From assembly GCF_013179735.1 (NCBI RefSeq), contig NZ_JABMEG010000001.1:2790001-2854000 (forward strand): a DNA stretch of 64,000 nucleotides, read 5' to 3'. The notes under the pieces are model-generated. The model was not told the origin of the DNA and did not search any database. It worked only from the letters and a program-made list of their open reading frames with translations. Numbering within the stretch: the first letter of the stretch is position 1; each line of letters begins with the position of its first letter. This document shows, one piece after another, positions 33,593-43,334 of this stretch. The stretch is from Permianibacter fluminis (GTDB lineage Bacteria > Pseudomonadota > Gammaproteobacteria > Enterobacterales > Permianibacteraceae). Made by a program: the position numbers and the translations under genes.

Positions 33593-36500
33593 GTGCTGCG
33601 CTCCCTCGCTTTCAGTTTGCTGATTTTTGCCAACGGCGCAGTTCTGGCCGCCGTAGACTCGGCCATGCCGGCACCGCAAGGGCCATTGACCGTCGTCCGG
33701 TTCACGCCATCAGGTGCAGACGTAAAAACCGTCCGCGAAATCGTATTCACATTTGATCGCGACGTGGTACCACTTGGCCGCATGGAGCGCGAAGCGGCCG
33801 AAATTCCGGTCAAAATTAGTCCCGAAGTTGCCTGTCAATGGCGCTGGCTGTCGCGCAACTCACTGGCCTGTTTGCTGAATGAGCAGGCAGCCTTGACACC
33901 TGCGACGCGCTATTCCATCGAAATGGCCCCTGGGCTAAAGGATGAATCAGGCGCAACCTTGGCGATGCCGTATCAGAACAGTTTTGTCACTGAACGGCCA
34001 GCGATCAGCTATCCCGGATTTAAGAATTGGCTGGGCCCTGATGTTCCGGTGATCCGACTGTCCTTCAATCAGCCGGTTACCAAACAGTCGGTCCAGAGCA
34101 GCATGGTGTTGTCTGGCGATGTGCCGTTTGAGCTTGCAGCTGATCCGGAGCTGCGCGAGGATCCGGTTTTGCTACCGTTGCCAGGTGAACCGGTCGTGTT
34201 GATCAATCGGAACCCGGGCGCACGCGCAGGTGACGACAAACCCAGCGTCACGCATGGTGAAGAAGCGCGCCGGAACTGGTTGCTTACGCCAAGCAAGGCA
34301 CTCGGGCTTGATCGAAGCATTACGCTGAAAGTCCGGCCTGGCCTACAGTCTGCACTTGGTGCAGAGCGTGGCGTTGAGGATCGGGTCGTCATTCAATTCG
34401 ATACGTTTCCCGAGTTTCGCTTTCTGGGTGTCAAATGCGAAGACAGCAAGGTTCGTGATGAGCGAACCATTGTCGTTGCTCAGGCACGAAATCTGGACGG
34501 TCAATTTCGCTGTGACCCACTGCACCGCGTCGGTCTTGAGTTTTCAGCACCGGTACCGATTGATGATTTCAAAGGTCAAGTCAAGTTGACACCGGATCTG
34601 GCTGGTAACCGTGTTGATTATGACCCGTGGCAGGACACCAACCGCTATTCTCGCCTGCGTTCGCCACATCAGCGTGGCCGCACTTACACAGTGTGGTTCC
34701 CGGAAGTCCTCAAGGCGTATCAGCGCTACGATTTGGTCAATGCCCCCAACACACTGAAGGATGAATTTGGCCGGTCGATCGAGTCGGGTATCAGCATGGT
34801 TTTTCAGACTGATCACCGGGAACCAAGAGTCGTTTTCGAACGTCGCCATTCCGTGTTGGAGTCGAAACAGGAGACCGAGCTGCCGATTGTTGTGACAAAT
34901 CTGAAGACGCTGGATTTGGATTACAGCATTCTGACCGCTGACGGGGTCAAAACTCGGGAACGAAAATCCATTCCGGTTCCAAATGTCGAGGACGTCGCTT
35001 TCACGATGCCACTGGGCATTCGGCAATTGATGGACGGTCATGACAGTGCTGTGATGAGTGGTTCCATTGATACCACGCCCAGTACGTTTAGCGACTACGA
35101 TCGCTATTTCTTCAGCCAGATCACGCCATGGCAGGTGCATGTCAAGCTCGGCCATTTCAGCAGTTTGGCGTGGGTCGTGGATATGACCACCGGCTTGCCG
35201 GTACCGGATGCAAAGGTCCAGGTACATCTTGGTAGCTATCGAGGTCTGGAACCGGCACCGGCATTGCTCGCTGAAGCGGTCACCAATCACGATGGGGTTG
35301 CCTTGTTGCCAGGTTCGGAGACGCTGGATCCGCGTCTGCAGTACATGTGGCCGAATGAGAACTCGGATCGATTAATGGTCCGCGTTCGCAAAGGTCAAGC
35401 GCTGGCATTGTTACCGCTGGATTGGAATTACGTGGTTGATGGTTCCGTTTATTCCGGCGGTGGTGGCAGCTATGGTTACGGCGCCGATGAAGACGGCGAT
35501 GGTGAATATTTTGGCGGCGGCGTCAGCCCCGAGCGGCGCAAACAATATCATCACATTCGCGCCTGGGGCGCGACTGCACAAGGCATATACCGCGTTGGCG
35601 ATACCGTTCAGTACAAAATTTACGTCCGCGGTCACGATAATCGCCAGTTTGTTCCTGCACCGGCGGCGACCTACACGTTAGAAGTCTTCGATCCGATGAA
35701 CAAAAGCTTGTTCAAACAATCGGATATCACGTTGAATGAATTTGGTGCGGTCGACGGTGAGTTCGCGGTGCCCGGAAATGCGCCAGTCGGTTGGTATGAA
35801 TTTCGGCTCAAGGCCAGTTATACCGACAAGCAATGGCGTCCGCTGCGGGTATTGGTTAGCGATTTTACCCCAGCGGCCTTTCGTGTCAGCCAAGAGTTGA
35901 ACGCCGAACAATATCGGCCTGGCGACGAGCTCAGTGTCGCAAGCCACGCTCGGCTGCATGCTGGCGGCCCCTATGGCGAGGCGGGGATTCGGGTCTCGGT
36001 CAGTCTGCGTCCCAGCAGCATGACACCGAAAGATCCGGCTTTGTCGCGATTTGAGTTTGACTGGAACACCGGCGTTCGTGACAAACAGGATCTGCAACAG
36101 GTCCAGGAATCCCTGGATGCCCAAGGTGACCACAATACTCATATCGTGTTGCCGGACAGCAATATTCTGGTTGGCCGCTTGACTGTTGAAAGCGCAGTCC
36201 GTGATGACCGCGGCAAATATGTTGCACAACAAGCGGGGGCTCGTTTTGTTGCGCGTGACCGATTTGTCGGTTTGAAAGCGGACGGTTGGTATTTCACCAG
36301 CGGTAAGCCAGCAAAGGTGCAGTACGCGGTGATCGATGACGAGGCGAAAACCGTCGCGGGTAGCAAGGTAACGCTAAAAATCGAGCATCTGTTTACAACG
36401 GCGGCACGGGTCAAGGGCGCTGGCAATGCGTACCTGACGCAGTATCAGCGTGACTGGCGTGAAGTCAGTCAGTGTCAGGGAATGTCGGGGTTGACCGCCA

Positions 36501-39490
36501 GCGTCTGTGAATTCACGCCGGATGAACCGGGTGAGTACCGTATTCGTGGTCAGGTGCAGGACAGCAAAGGCCGTCAGCATGAGAGCGTGTTGCAGAGCTG
36601 GGCGACCGGCCGTGGCTATGTGCTGTGGGAAACGCCGAATAACAACAGCTTGCCGGTAATCGCCCAGACCGAGCGTTACGAGATTGGGCAGAAGGCCCGC
36701 TTTTTGGTCAAGAACCCTTTCCCGGGTGCCACCGCATTGATCACGGTTGAGCGTTACGGCGTGCTGCGCAGCTTTGTTCAGGTGCTCGAAGACAGTATGC
36801 CGGTGATTGAGATCCCGCTGCTGCCCGATGATGTGCCTGGCGTTTACGTCTCCATCATGGTGATGTCGCCACGGGTCGACAAGCCGCTCGAGGATGGTCA
36901 AGTCGATCTCGGTAAGCCGTCATTCAAAATGGCTTATCAGCGAATCGATGTTGTTGACCCATATAAACAAGTGCATGTTGCTGTTGCAACGGACAGGAAG
37001 GAATACAAGCCGCGCGAGAAAGCAAAGGTGTCAGTGGCGGTGACGCCGCGTCACGGCAAACTCACCGAAAAGGTTGAACTGGCTGTGGCCGTGCTTGACG
37101 AGTCGGTGTTCGATTTATTGCAGGGTGGCGACAAGACGTTTGATCCCTATCGTGGCTTCTATCAGCTGGAAGGCCTCGATCTGCAAAACTACAACCTGCT
37201 GATGCGGCTGGTTGGCCGGCAGAAGTTCGAAAAGAAAGGGGCGAGTCCGGGTGGCGATGGCGGTGCCAGTCTCGATCTGCGGACGATATTCAAATATGTC
37301 AGCTACTGGAATCCTTCCTTGCCGGTCGATGCCAGCGGCAAGGCGACATTTGAACTGGATTTGCCTGACAATTTGACCGGTTGGCGGGTTCTGGCGATGG
37401 CGGTGACGCCAAGTGATGAGATGGGACTGGGTGTCCACAGTTTCAGCGTCAACAAGCTGACTGAACTCCGGCCTGTGATGCCAAACCAGATCTCCGAGGG
37501 CGATCAATTTCGGGCCGGCTTTACTGTCATGAACCGTAGCGACGTTCGCCGGGACCTGCGCGTGGTAGTGAAAGCGCAAGGTGCCATGGCGGAACCTGTC
37601 AGCACGACACTGACCATCAGTGCCGATCCCTACAAACGCTTGCCAATCTGGCTACCGGTCAAGAGCAGCGGTGACGGTGAAATTCGATTTACCGTTCAAG
37701 CAGGTGACAACAAGGATCAGGACGGCTTGGTTCATGTGGTGCCAGTCAAGAAGCGGCGATCGCTATTGACCGCAGCAAACTATGGCACGACCAATGAAGC
37801 CCTGATCCGTGAGCCCGTGCAGATCCCGACCGGCATTTACCCTGACGCCGGTAATCTCGGTATGGTGGTTTCGCCATCGGTGTTGGGCAATGTCGATGGG
37901 GCAATCCGTTATGTGCGCGATTATCCGTACTGGTGTTGGGAGCAACGGCTCAGCAAGGCGTTGCTGGCATCGCAGTATCTCGGCTTGCGTGACTATTTCT
38001 CCGCAGATTTGCAGTGGCCGGATGCTGCCGGCCTGCCGCAGCGCATGCTGGATGATGCGGCCTCATTTCAGGCGCCAAATGGCGGGATGGTATTTTGGAT
38101 TGCCCAGGATCAGTATGTCAGCCCTTATCTGAGTGCCTACACGGCGCTCAGCTTCAATTGGTTGCGCGCGGCAGGCCACAAGGTTCCGGTACGGGTCGAG
38201 GCGCGTCTGCACGATTACCTCAAGCAATTGCTGCGGCAGGATCTGTTCCCGACGTTCTACAGTGCCGGCATGGCTTCATCCGTGCGGGCCGTGGCGCTGG
38301 CAGCGCTTGCTGACCAACGGGGTATCACGCTGGATGATTTGCGACGCTATCGATCTGCCTTGCCACAAATGGATCTGTTCGGTAAGGCGCATTACCTGCA
38401 AGCCGCCAGCAAGGTGGTCGGCGCGGATGATCTGGTTGCCGAGTCGCTGCAGATGATCCTGGGACAGGCCAGTCAAAGTGGTGGCAAATTCCAGTTCAAC
38501 GAACGCTGGGATGACAGTTACTCCCAAATTCTGGCAACACCCTTGCGTTCCAACTGTGCGGTATTGACTGCCGTCACCGCACTTGGCGAGCAGAAGCAGT
38601 GGGCAAAAATGATAGGCAATATGCCGTTCCAGATGGTCCGCGCCATTACCCAGGCGCGTGGCAGCCGCACCCATTGGGAAAATACCCAGGAAAATGTTTT
38701 TTGCTTGCAGAGTTTGCGGCAGTACAGCCAGATATATGAAGCCGTAAAACCGGACATGGAGATCACGGTAGCTGTCGACAATCAGGTCATCGGTAGCAAC
38801 CGTTTCTCGGCGCTACGCGATCCGATGACTAGTCATAGTCGACCGTTGCAAGCGGATGACGTGGGTCAGCGGCGTGAGCTGGTACTGAACAAGAGCGGAC
38901 CTGGCCGGGTCTATTACAGCAGTCGTTTGCAATATGCCCCGACAGTGGAGAGCAGCGAGCGAATCAACGCCGGTATGGATATTCGTCGCGAGTACAGTGT
39001 TGAACGCGAGAACGGCTGGCAACTGCTGCAGTCGCCCATGCAGATTGCGCGGGGTGAGCTGGTCCGGGTTGACTTGTACTTGTCGGTACCTACCGCACGC
39101 CACTTTGTTGTGGTTGATGACCCGGTTGCAGGCGGTTTGGAGCCAGTGAACCGCGATTTGGCGACGGCGTCTGGAGTGGATGCCGACAAGGGAGAGTTCA
39201 AGGCTGCTGCCGGTTCGTGGTGGTTCCAGTATGGTGATTGGCGGCATTATTCAGCATCACTGTGGAGTTTCTATCACAAGGAACTGCGATTTGATTCTGC
39301 ACGGTTTTATGCCGATTACCTGCCGCCAGGTAACTACCACCTTTCTTACACCGCGCAAGCGATTGCCGAGGGTGAATTCAGGGCTGCACCCACGCATGTC
39401 GAGGAAATGTACGACCCGGATGTGTTTGGCAAGTCCCTGCCTGCAGAACTGAATGTCGTAAGTGATGAGGCGGTCAATGCAGCGCATTGA
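33593..39490 (+). CDS. Bacterial alpha-2-macroglobulin (periplasmic protease trap)
   Basis: 1965 residues from a GTG start with AAGGAGG seven bases upstream. A signal peptide (LRSLAFSLLIFANGAVLAA) is present without an obvious lipobox, unlike E. coli YfhM. The chain contains the macroglobulin (MG) repeats, the MG2-type segment YKIYVRGHDNRQF, the A2M domain with YVSYWNPSLPVDASGKATF and LPDNLTGWRVLAMAV, and a thioester segment YPYWCWEQRLSK (Cys1448-Trp-Glu-Gln1451), matching the C-x-E-Q thioester of trapping members. It likely captures attacking proteases in the periplasm. It overlaps pbpC by 14 bases, as in many Proteobacteria, where the pair is thought to guard and repair the wall. A Gly-rich insert around 620-640 is of unknown use. 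Confidence 0.95.
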   Translation: MLRSLAFSLLIFANGAVLAAVDSAMPAPQGPLTVVRFTPSGADVKTVREIVFTFDRDVVPLGRMEREAAEIPVKISPEVACQWRWLSRNSLACLLNEQAALTPATRYSIEMAPGLKDESGATLAMPYQNSFVTERPAISYPGFKNWLGPDVPVIRLSFNQPVTKQSVQSSMVLSGDVPFELAADPELREDPVLLPLPGEPVVLINRNPGARAGDDKPSVTHGEEARRNWLLTPSKALGLDRSITLKVRPGLQSALGAERGVEDRVVIQFDTFPEFRFLGVKCEDSKVRDERTIVVAQARNLDGQFRCDPLHRVGLEFSAPVPIDDFKGQVKLTPDLAGNRVDYDPWQDTNRYSRLRSPHQRGRTYTVWFPEVLKAYQRYDLVNAPNTLKDEFGRSIESGISMVFQTDHREPRVVFERRHSVLESKQETELPIVVTNLKTLDLDYSILTADGVKTRERKSIPVPNVEDVAFTMPLGIRQLMDGHDSAVMSGSIDTTPSTFSDYDRYFFSQITPWQVHVKLGHFSSLAWVVDMTTGLPVPDAKVQVHLGSYRGLEPAPALLAEAVTNHDGVALLPGSETLDPRLQYMWPNENSDRLMVRVRKGQALALLPLDWNYVVDGSVYSGGGGSYGYGADEDGDGEYFGGGVSPERRKQYHHIRAWGATAQGIYRVGDTVQYKIYVRGHDNRQFVPAPAATYTLEVFDPMNKSLFKQSDITLNEFGAVDGEFAVPGNAPVGWYEFRLKASYTDKQWRPLRVLVSDFTPAAFRVSQELNAEQYRPGDELSVASHARLHAGGPYGEAGIRVSVSLRPSSMTPKDPALSRFEFDWNTGVRDKQDLQQVQESLDAQGDHNTHIVLPDSNILVGRLTVESAVRDDRGKYVAQQAGARFVARDRFVGLKADGWYFTSGKPAKVQYAVIDDEAKTVAGSKVTLKIEHLFTTAARVKGAGNAYLTQYQRDWREVSQCQGMSGLTASVCEFTPDEPGEYRIRGQVQDSKGRQHESVLQSWATGRGYVLWETPNNNSLPVIAQTERYEIGQKARFLVKNPFPGATALITVERYGVLRSFVQVLEDSMPVIEIPLLPDDVPGVYVSIMVMSPRVDKPLEDGQVDLGKPSFKMAYQRIDVVDPYKQVHVAVATDRKEYKPREKAKVSVAVTPRHGKLTEKVELAVAVLDESVFDLLQGGDKTFDPYRGFYQLEGLDLQNYNLLMRLVGRQKFEKKGASPGGDGGASLDLRTIFKYVSYWNPSLPVDASGKATFELDLPDNLTGWRVLAMAVTPSDEMGLGVHSFSVNKLTELRPVMPNQISEGDQFRAGFTVMNRSDVRRDLRVVVKAQGAMAEPVSTTLTISADPYKRLPIWLPVKSSGDGEIRFTVQAGDNKDQDGLVHVVPVKKRRSLLTAANYGTTNEALIREPVQIPTGIYPDAGNLGMVVSPSVLGNVDGAIRYVRDYPYWCWEQRLSKALLASQYLGLRDYFSADLQWPDAAGLPQRMLDDAASFQAPNGGMVFWIAQDQYVSPYLSAYTALSFNWLRAAGHKVPVRVEARLHDYLKQLLRQDLFPTFYSAGMASSVRAVALAALADQRGITLDDLRRYRSALPQMDLFGKAHYLQAASKVVGADDLVAESLQMILGQASQSGGKFQFNERWDDSYSQILATPLRSNCAVLTAVTALGEQKQWAKMIGNMPFQMVRAITQARGSRTHWENTQENVFCLQSLRQYSQIYEAVKPDMEITVAVDNQVIGSNRFSALRDPMTSHSRPLQADDVGQRRELVLNKSGPGRVYYSSRLQYAPTVESSERINAGMDIRREYSVERENGWQLLQSPMQIARGELVRVDLYLSVPTARHFVVVDDPVAGGLEPVNRDLATASGVDADKGEFKAAAGSWWFQYGDWRHYSASLWSFYHKELRFDSARFYADYLPPGNYHLSYTAQAIAEGEFRAAPTHVEEMYDPDVFGKSLPAELNVVSDEAVNAAH

Positions 39491-41690
39491 CGCGAGTCGG
39501 TGGTGGCGGCGGTGTATGGCGGTCATCCGACAACGTCCTGTTGCAGTCGTGCTGGCCGTGCTGGTCAGCGCGTTGCTGCTGTTGACTGTTTTGACGTGGC
39601 AGGCAACTCAGCCGTTGCCCAGCCTTCAACAGGTAGTGCAGCGTACCGAAGGAGTAACGCTGCTGGACCGGAATGGTCGACGCTTGCTGGCAGCGTCCGG
39701 TGATGGTTGGAACGTGCAGGAGCAAGTGGGCCTGCACGATATCCCGCCAATTCTGGCCAATGCGTTTCTGGTCGCCGAGGACCAGCGGTTCTTTACTCAT
39801 GCCGGTGTTGATTGGTTGGCGCGCTCGGCCGCGCTATGGCAGAACGTTGCAGCCGGTCGGAAAGTGCGCGGCGCCAGCACGATTAGCGAGCAGGTGGTAC
39901 GGCTTCTGCACCCTCGTCCGAGAACGATGTGGTCACGCTGGCTGGAAGGGTTTGAAGCGACAGCGTTGGAGCGGCAAGAAAGCAAGCATTCCATTCTCGA
40001 GTTCTATTTGAATCAGGTTCCCTATGCGCATGAGCGCCGAGGTGTCAGACAAGCTGCCGAGTACTATTTCGATCGTGATTTGGCAACACTGAACCTGAAG
40101 GAGATGCTGGCGTTGGCGGTGCTGGTGCGGGCGCCAGCGAGTCTGGATCTCAGAAAGAGCAATCAGACAACAGAAGCGGCAATACAGCGATTGGCCAAGA
40201 GAATGTTGGTGAACAACATGCTTGACCGGACCGCTTGGCAAAATCAGGCGGATGTGCCGCTCCAGCTTCTCGCGCCGAAAGTGCCGCAGTTGGCTCATCA
40301 TTTTGTGCAATATGTTAGGCAACAGTTGCCTAATGCGAAGGGCGTCCTTCAAACCACACTGGATTCGAGCTTGCAAGCCAATATCCAGGCGCTGCTGGAT
40401 GCCCGACTGGCTGATTTGAAAACGCTGCGTGTTCACAATGGCGCCGTGCTGGTTGCTGATCATGAACGGGGTGAAATTCTGGCTTGGGTTGTCAGCGGTA
40501 ATTTGTCGGCAACGACGCCTGGCGCGTTTTACGATGCCGTATTGGTTCCTCGGCAACCGGGTTCGACTTTGAAACCGTTCATTTATGCCACTGCCATGGA
40601 GCATGGCTGGACGGCCGCAACCTTGGTCAAAGATGAGCCATTGCAGCAAGCGGTCGGACGCGGTTTGCATCAATACCGAAATTACAGTCGCATCCATTAC
40701 GGTGACATCAGTGTCCGGGAGGCGCTGGCCAACTCGCTGAACGTGCCGGCCGTCAAAGCCCTGCAGGCGGTTGGGGCAGCCGAAGTCTTGGAACGTTTGC
40801 GAGCCGTTGGCATGTCGTCATTGGCTCTGGATGCAGCCGTATATGGTGATGGACTTGCACTCGGCAATGGCGAGGTCAGCCTGTTGCAGCTCGTGGCAGC
40901 ATACAGCGCCATGGCGGAGCGCGGAGTATACCGACCATTGCGGTTTTATCTCGGCATGTCGGCGCCCGAACAACCGGTATTTGAACCGGAAATCAGTAGC
41001 CTGATTGCCAATATTCTGGCCGACAATGATGCCAGGCAGCTTGAGTTTGGTACCGGCAATTCTCTGAATTTTGCCGTTCAGACAGCGGTCAAGACTGGCA
41101 CTTCGAATGACTACCGTGATGCGTGGTTGCTGGCGTTTGATTCACGCTATACGGTTGGGGTTTGGTTTGGCAACCTCGACCGGCGGCCGATGCTGGATGT
41201 GACGGGTTCCATTGGCCCCGCGCTTTTGGCCCGCGCCATTTTTTCCGAGCTCAATCGGCAACATGATTCAAAACCTTTGTGGTTGAGCCCCAAACTGATC
41301 AAAGCCCCGGTTTGCTTGACGAAATCGACAGACAGCAATTGTACTTATCGTGATGAGTGGTTCGTGGCCGGCACACAGCCAGTATCCGCCGCGACACCCT
41401 TGCAGCACAAAACTGAAGCGGCATTGCATTTTTTGCAACCGACCGACTACCTGGATATGGCGATGGATCCGCGCATACCTGATGATCTGGAGCGCTTTCA
41501 TTTTGAACTAGCCGGCGTCAATGGCGCCAAAAAAATTCGCTGGAAACTGAATGATGCGCTGTTGGCGGAGACGAAGGTCGCAACGTATCTTTGGCCCATG
41601 CGGCGTGGTCAGTACGCGCTGCAGGCCGAAGTCAGCTTTGTCGATGGCAAGTCACGGTTGATCGGGCCGATTCATTTTACGGTGAAATAG
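39477..41690 (+). CDS. pbpC: Penicillin-binding protein 1C, bifunctional peptidoglycan synthase
   Basis: 737 codons from ATG 39477, chosen because GAGG lies six bases upstream; GTG 39462 and ATG 39465 are alternatives. A cytoplasmic basic start and one membrane helix (VAVVLAVLVSALLLLTVL) lead to a GT51 glycosyltransferase domain (AEDQRFFTHAGVDW with the catalytic Glu, GASTISEQVVRLL), then a transpeptidase domain with the SxxK serine in PGSTLKPF, SLN in ANSLNVPAV and KTGTSNDYRD. The C-terminal BiPBP_C domain is present. The start overlaps the macroglobulin gene, so the two proteins are translationally coupled. Confidence 0.95.
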   Translation: MQRIDASRWWRRCMAVIRQRPVAVVLAVLVSALLLLTVLTWQATQPLPSLQQVVQRTEGVTLLDRNGRRLLAASGDGWNVQEQVGLHDIPPILANAFLVAEDQRFFTHAGVDWLARSAALWQNVAAGRKVRGASTISEQVVRLLHPRPRTMWSRWLEGFEATALERQESKHSILEFYLNQVPYAHERRGVRQAAEYYFDRDLATLNLKEMLALAVLVRAPASLDLRKSNQTTEAAIQRLAKRMLVNNMLDRTAWQNQADVPLQLLAPKVPQLAHHFVQYVRQQLPNAKGVLQTTLDSSLQANIQALLDARLADLKTLRVHNGAVLVADHERGEILAWVVSGNLSATTPGAFYDAVLVPRQPGSTLKPFIYATAMEHGWTAATLVKDEPLQQAVGRGLHQYRNYSRIHYGDISVREALANSLNVPAVKALQAVGAAEVLERLRAVGMSSLALDAAVYGDGLALGNGEVSLLQLVAAYSAMAERGVYRPLRFYLGMSAPEQPVFEPEISSLIANILADNDARQLEFGTGNSLNFAVQTAVKTGTSNDYRDAWLLAFDSRYTVGVWFGNLDRRPMLDVTGSIGPALLARAIFSELNRQHDSKPLWLSPKLIKAPVCLTKSTDSNCTYRDEWFVAGTQPVSAATPLQHKTEAALHFLQPTDYLDMAMDPRIPDDLERFHFELAGVNGAKKIRWKLNDALLAETKVATYLWPMRRGQYALQAEVSFVDGKSRLIGPIHFTVK

Positions 41691-41764
41691 CGACAGGAGG
41701 CCGGTCACCGTCAGGCTTTAGCCAATATCAATGGATGATCGAGCTGACGTTCGCTATTCGTTGA

Positions 41765-42076
41765 TCAGTCGAAGTGGCAGACGTAGTGCAGCGTTTCAAT
41801 CGTTTCAATTTCAAAACTGCTGTTGCCGGGTACGGTGAACGACTGGCCGCCTTCATAGGTTTTGGCTTGTGATTCACCTGCCAGTTTGACCGTGCAGCTG
41901 CCTTTCAAGAGTTCCATCACTTCCGGTGCGCCGGTATTGAAGGTCAGGGAAGATGGCAAGATGACGCCGACCGATTTGCGGCTGCCGTCGGCCAGCGTCA
42001 GCGTATGCGAGATGCATTTGCCTTCGAAATAGACATTGGCTTCTTTGTTGACTGTCACATTGTTGAACTGCGTCAT
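41765..42076 (-). CDS. ppnP: Pyrimidine/purine nucleoside phosphorylase PpnP
   Basis: 103 residues against about 94 in E. coli. The cupin-like fold is recognisable from NVYFEGKCISHTLTLADGS, then GVILPSSLTFNTGAPEVMEL and the end YEGGQSFTVPGNSSFEI with YVCHFD. PpnP (formerly YaiE/DUF1255) cleaves nucleosides phosphorolytically with broad base preference. It lies 28 bases downstream of metB on the same strand and might be read through from the met operon, though it has no known methionine role. Confidence 0.93.
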   Translation of the reverse strand: MTQFNNVTVNKEANVYFEGKCISHTLTLADGSRKSVGVILPSSLTFNTGAPEVMELLKGSCTVKLAGESQAKTYEGGQSFTVPGNSSFEIETIETLHYVCHFD

Positions 42077-42104
42077 CGATGTTTTTCCTGTCCGGATACC
42101 TGTA

Positions 42105-43292
42105 TCAACCGTTCACCACTTCCAGTGCCGGCGTTTCCAGCACGGCGTCCAGCGCATCTTCCAGTGCGCCGCACAGATCTTCGGCGTCTTCAATGCCGAC
42201 CGACACCCGCAATAGCGTATCGCTGATGCCGGCGCGTCGGCGTGCTTCCGGGTCCATGGCCAGATGGGTCATGCTGGCAGGGTGCGCAATCAGACTTTCG
42301 ACGCCGCCCAGTGATTCGGCCAGCGAGAAGTGTTGCAAGTTATCGAGCAGTGTCCGGACTTGATGTTCGCCGCCATGCAATTCGAAGCTGAGCATGGCGC
42401 CGAAATCACTTTGCTGACGTTTGGCGATGTCATGGCCCGGATGGTTCGGCAGCCCCGGGTAATACACTTTCTTCACGGCCCGGTGATTGGTCAGCACTTC
42501 GATGACGGCTTCGGTGTTGGCCAGATGCACCGACAGCCGCGCTTCCAGCGTGCGCAATCCGCGCAAGGCCAGATAGGAGTCGAAGGGCGAAGCGGTCAGG
42601 CCCAGACAGTTGGCCCAGAACACCAGCTTTTCGTGCAGCTCTCGGGTTTTGGCAATGGCGGCGCCGCCGACTACATCACTGTGACCGTTGATGTATTTGG
42701 TGGTCGAGTGCACGACGATGTCGGCACCCAGTGCAATCGGCTGTTGCAGTGCTGGCGACAGGAAGGTGTTGTCGACCACCACCAAGGCGCCGACCGCGTG
42801 TGCAGCGTCGGCGAGTTTCTGGATATCGGCAATGCGCAGCAACGGATTGCTCGGCGTTTCGATCCACAGCAGTTTCGGCTTGCGTTCGGCAATCAGTTGA
42901 TAGATGCCATCGTCATACTGATTGTGAAACTCGGCGTTGACCACACCACGCTCTTTCAACCGGAACAGCAGACGGTAGCTGCCACCGTAGCAATCGTGCG
43001 GGGCAATCACCAGATCGTCCGGCTTCAGCAGTTGCAACACCAGCGTAATCGCCGCCATGCCGGTGGCGGTGATGACGCCGCCAGCACCGCCTTCCAGATC
43101 GGCCAGCGCTTCGCCCAACAGATCGCGGGTCGGGTTGCCGGAGCGGGTGTAATCGTAGGCCGGTTTCTGGCCGTACTCGGTGAAGGCGAAATTGGTCGAA
43201 AGATAAATCGGCGGAATCACTGCGTTGTGATTCTTGTCGGTTTCAATCCCGGCGCGGACGAGGCGGGTAGCGGGGCGACAGCGTTTGCTCAT
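42105..43292 (-). CDS. metB: Cystathionine gamma-synthase
   Basis: 395 residues, a trans-sulfuration PLP enzyme that joins an O-acylhomoserine with cysteine. VIPPIYLSTNFAF, YDYTRSGNPTRDLL, IAPHDCYGGSYRLL, VVDNTFLSPALQQP and the Schiff-base region VVHSTTKYINGHSDVVGG (PLP lysine) all follow E. coli MetB closely, and SLAESLGGVESLI and SDTLLRVSVGIED complete the match. It lies 42 bases after metL in the MetJ-controlled run metX-metL-metB. Some relatives use O-acetylhomoserine and sulfide directly; the MetB-like CYGGSYRL stretch favours cystathionine formation. Confidence 0.95.
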   Translation of the reverse strand: MSKRCRPATRLVRAGIETDKNHNAVIPPIYLSTNFAFTEYGQKPAYDYTRSGNPTRDLLGEALADLEGGAGGVITATGMAAITLVLQLLKPDDLVIAPHDCYGGSYRLLFRLKERGVVNAEFHNQYDDGIYQLIAERKPKLLWIETPSNPLLRIADIQKLADAAHAVGALVVVDNTFLSPALQQPIALGADIVVHSTTKYINGHSDVVGGAAIAKTRELHEKLVFWANCLGLTASPFDSYLALRGLRTLEARLSVHLANTEAVIEVLTNHRAVKKVYYPGLPNHPGHDIAKRQQSDFGAMLSFELHGGEHQVRTLLDNLQHFSLAESLGGVESLIAHPASMTHLAMDPEARRRAGISDTLLRVSVGIEDAEDLCGALEDALDAVLETPALEVVNG

Positions 43293-43334
43293 TTTTGTAA
43301 TTCCTGTAAGCGTAATTTGGGTAGCGGTTCTAGC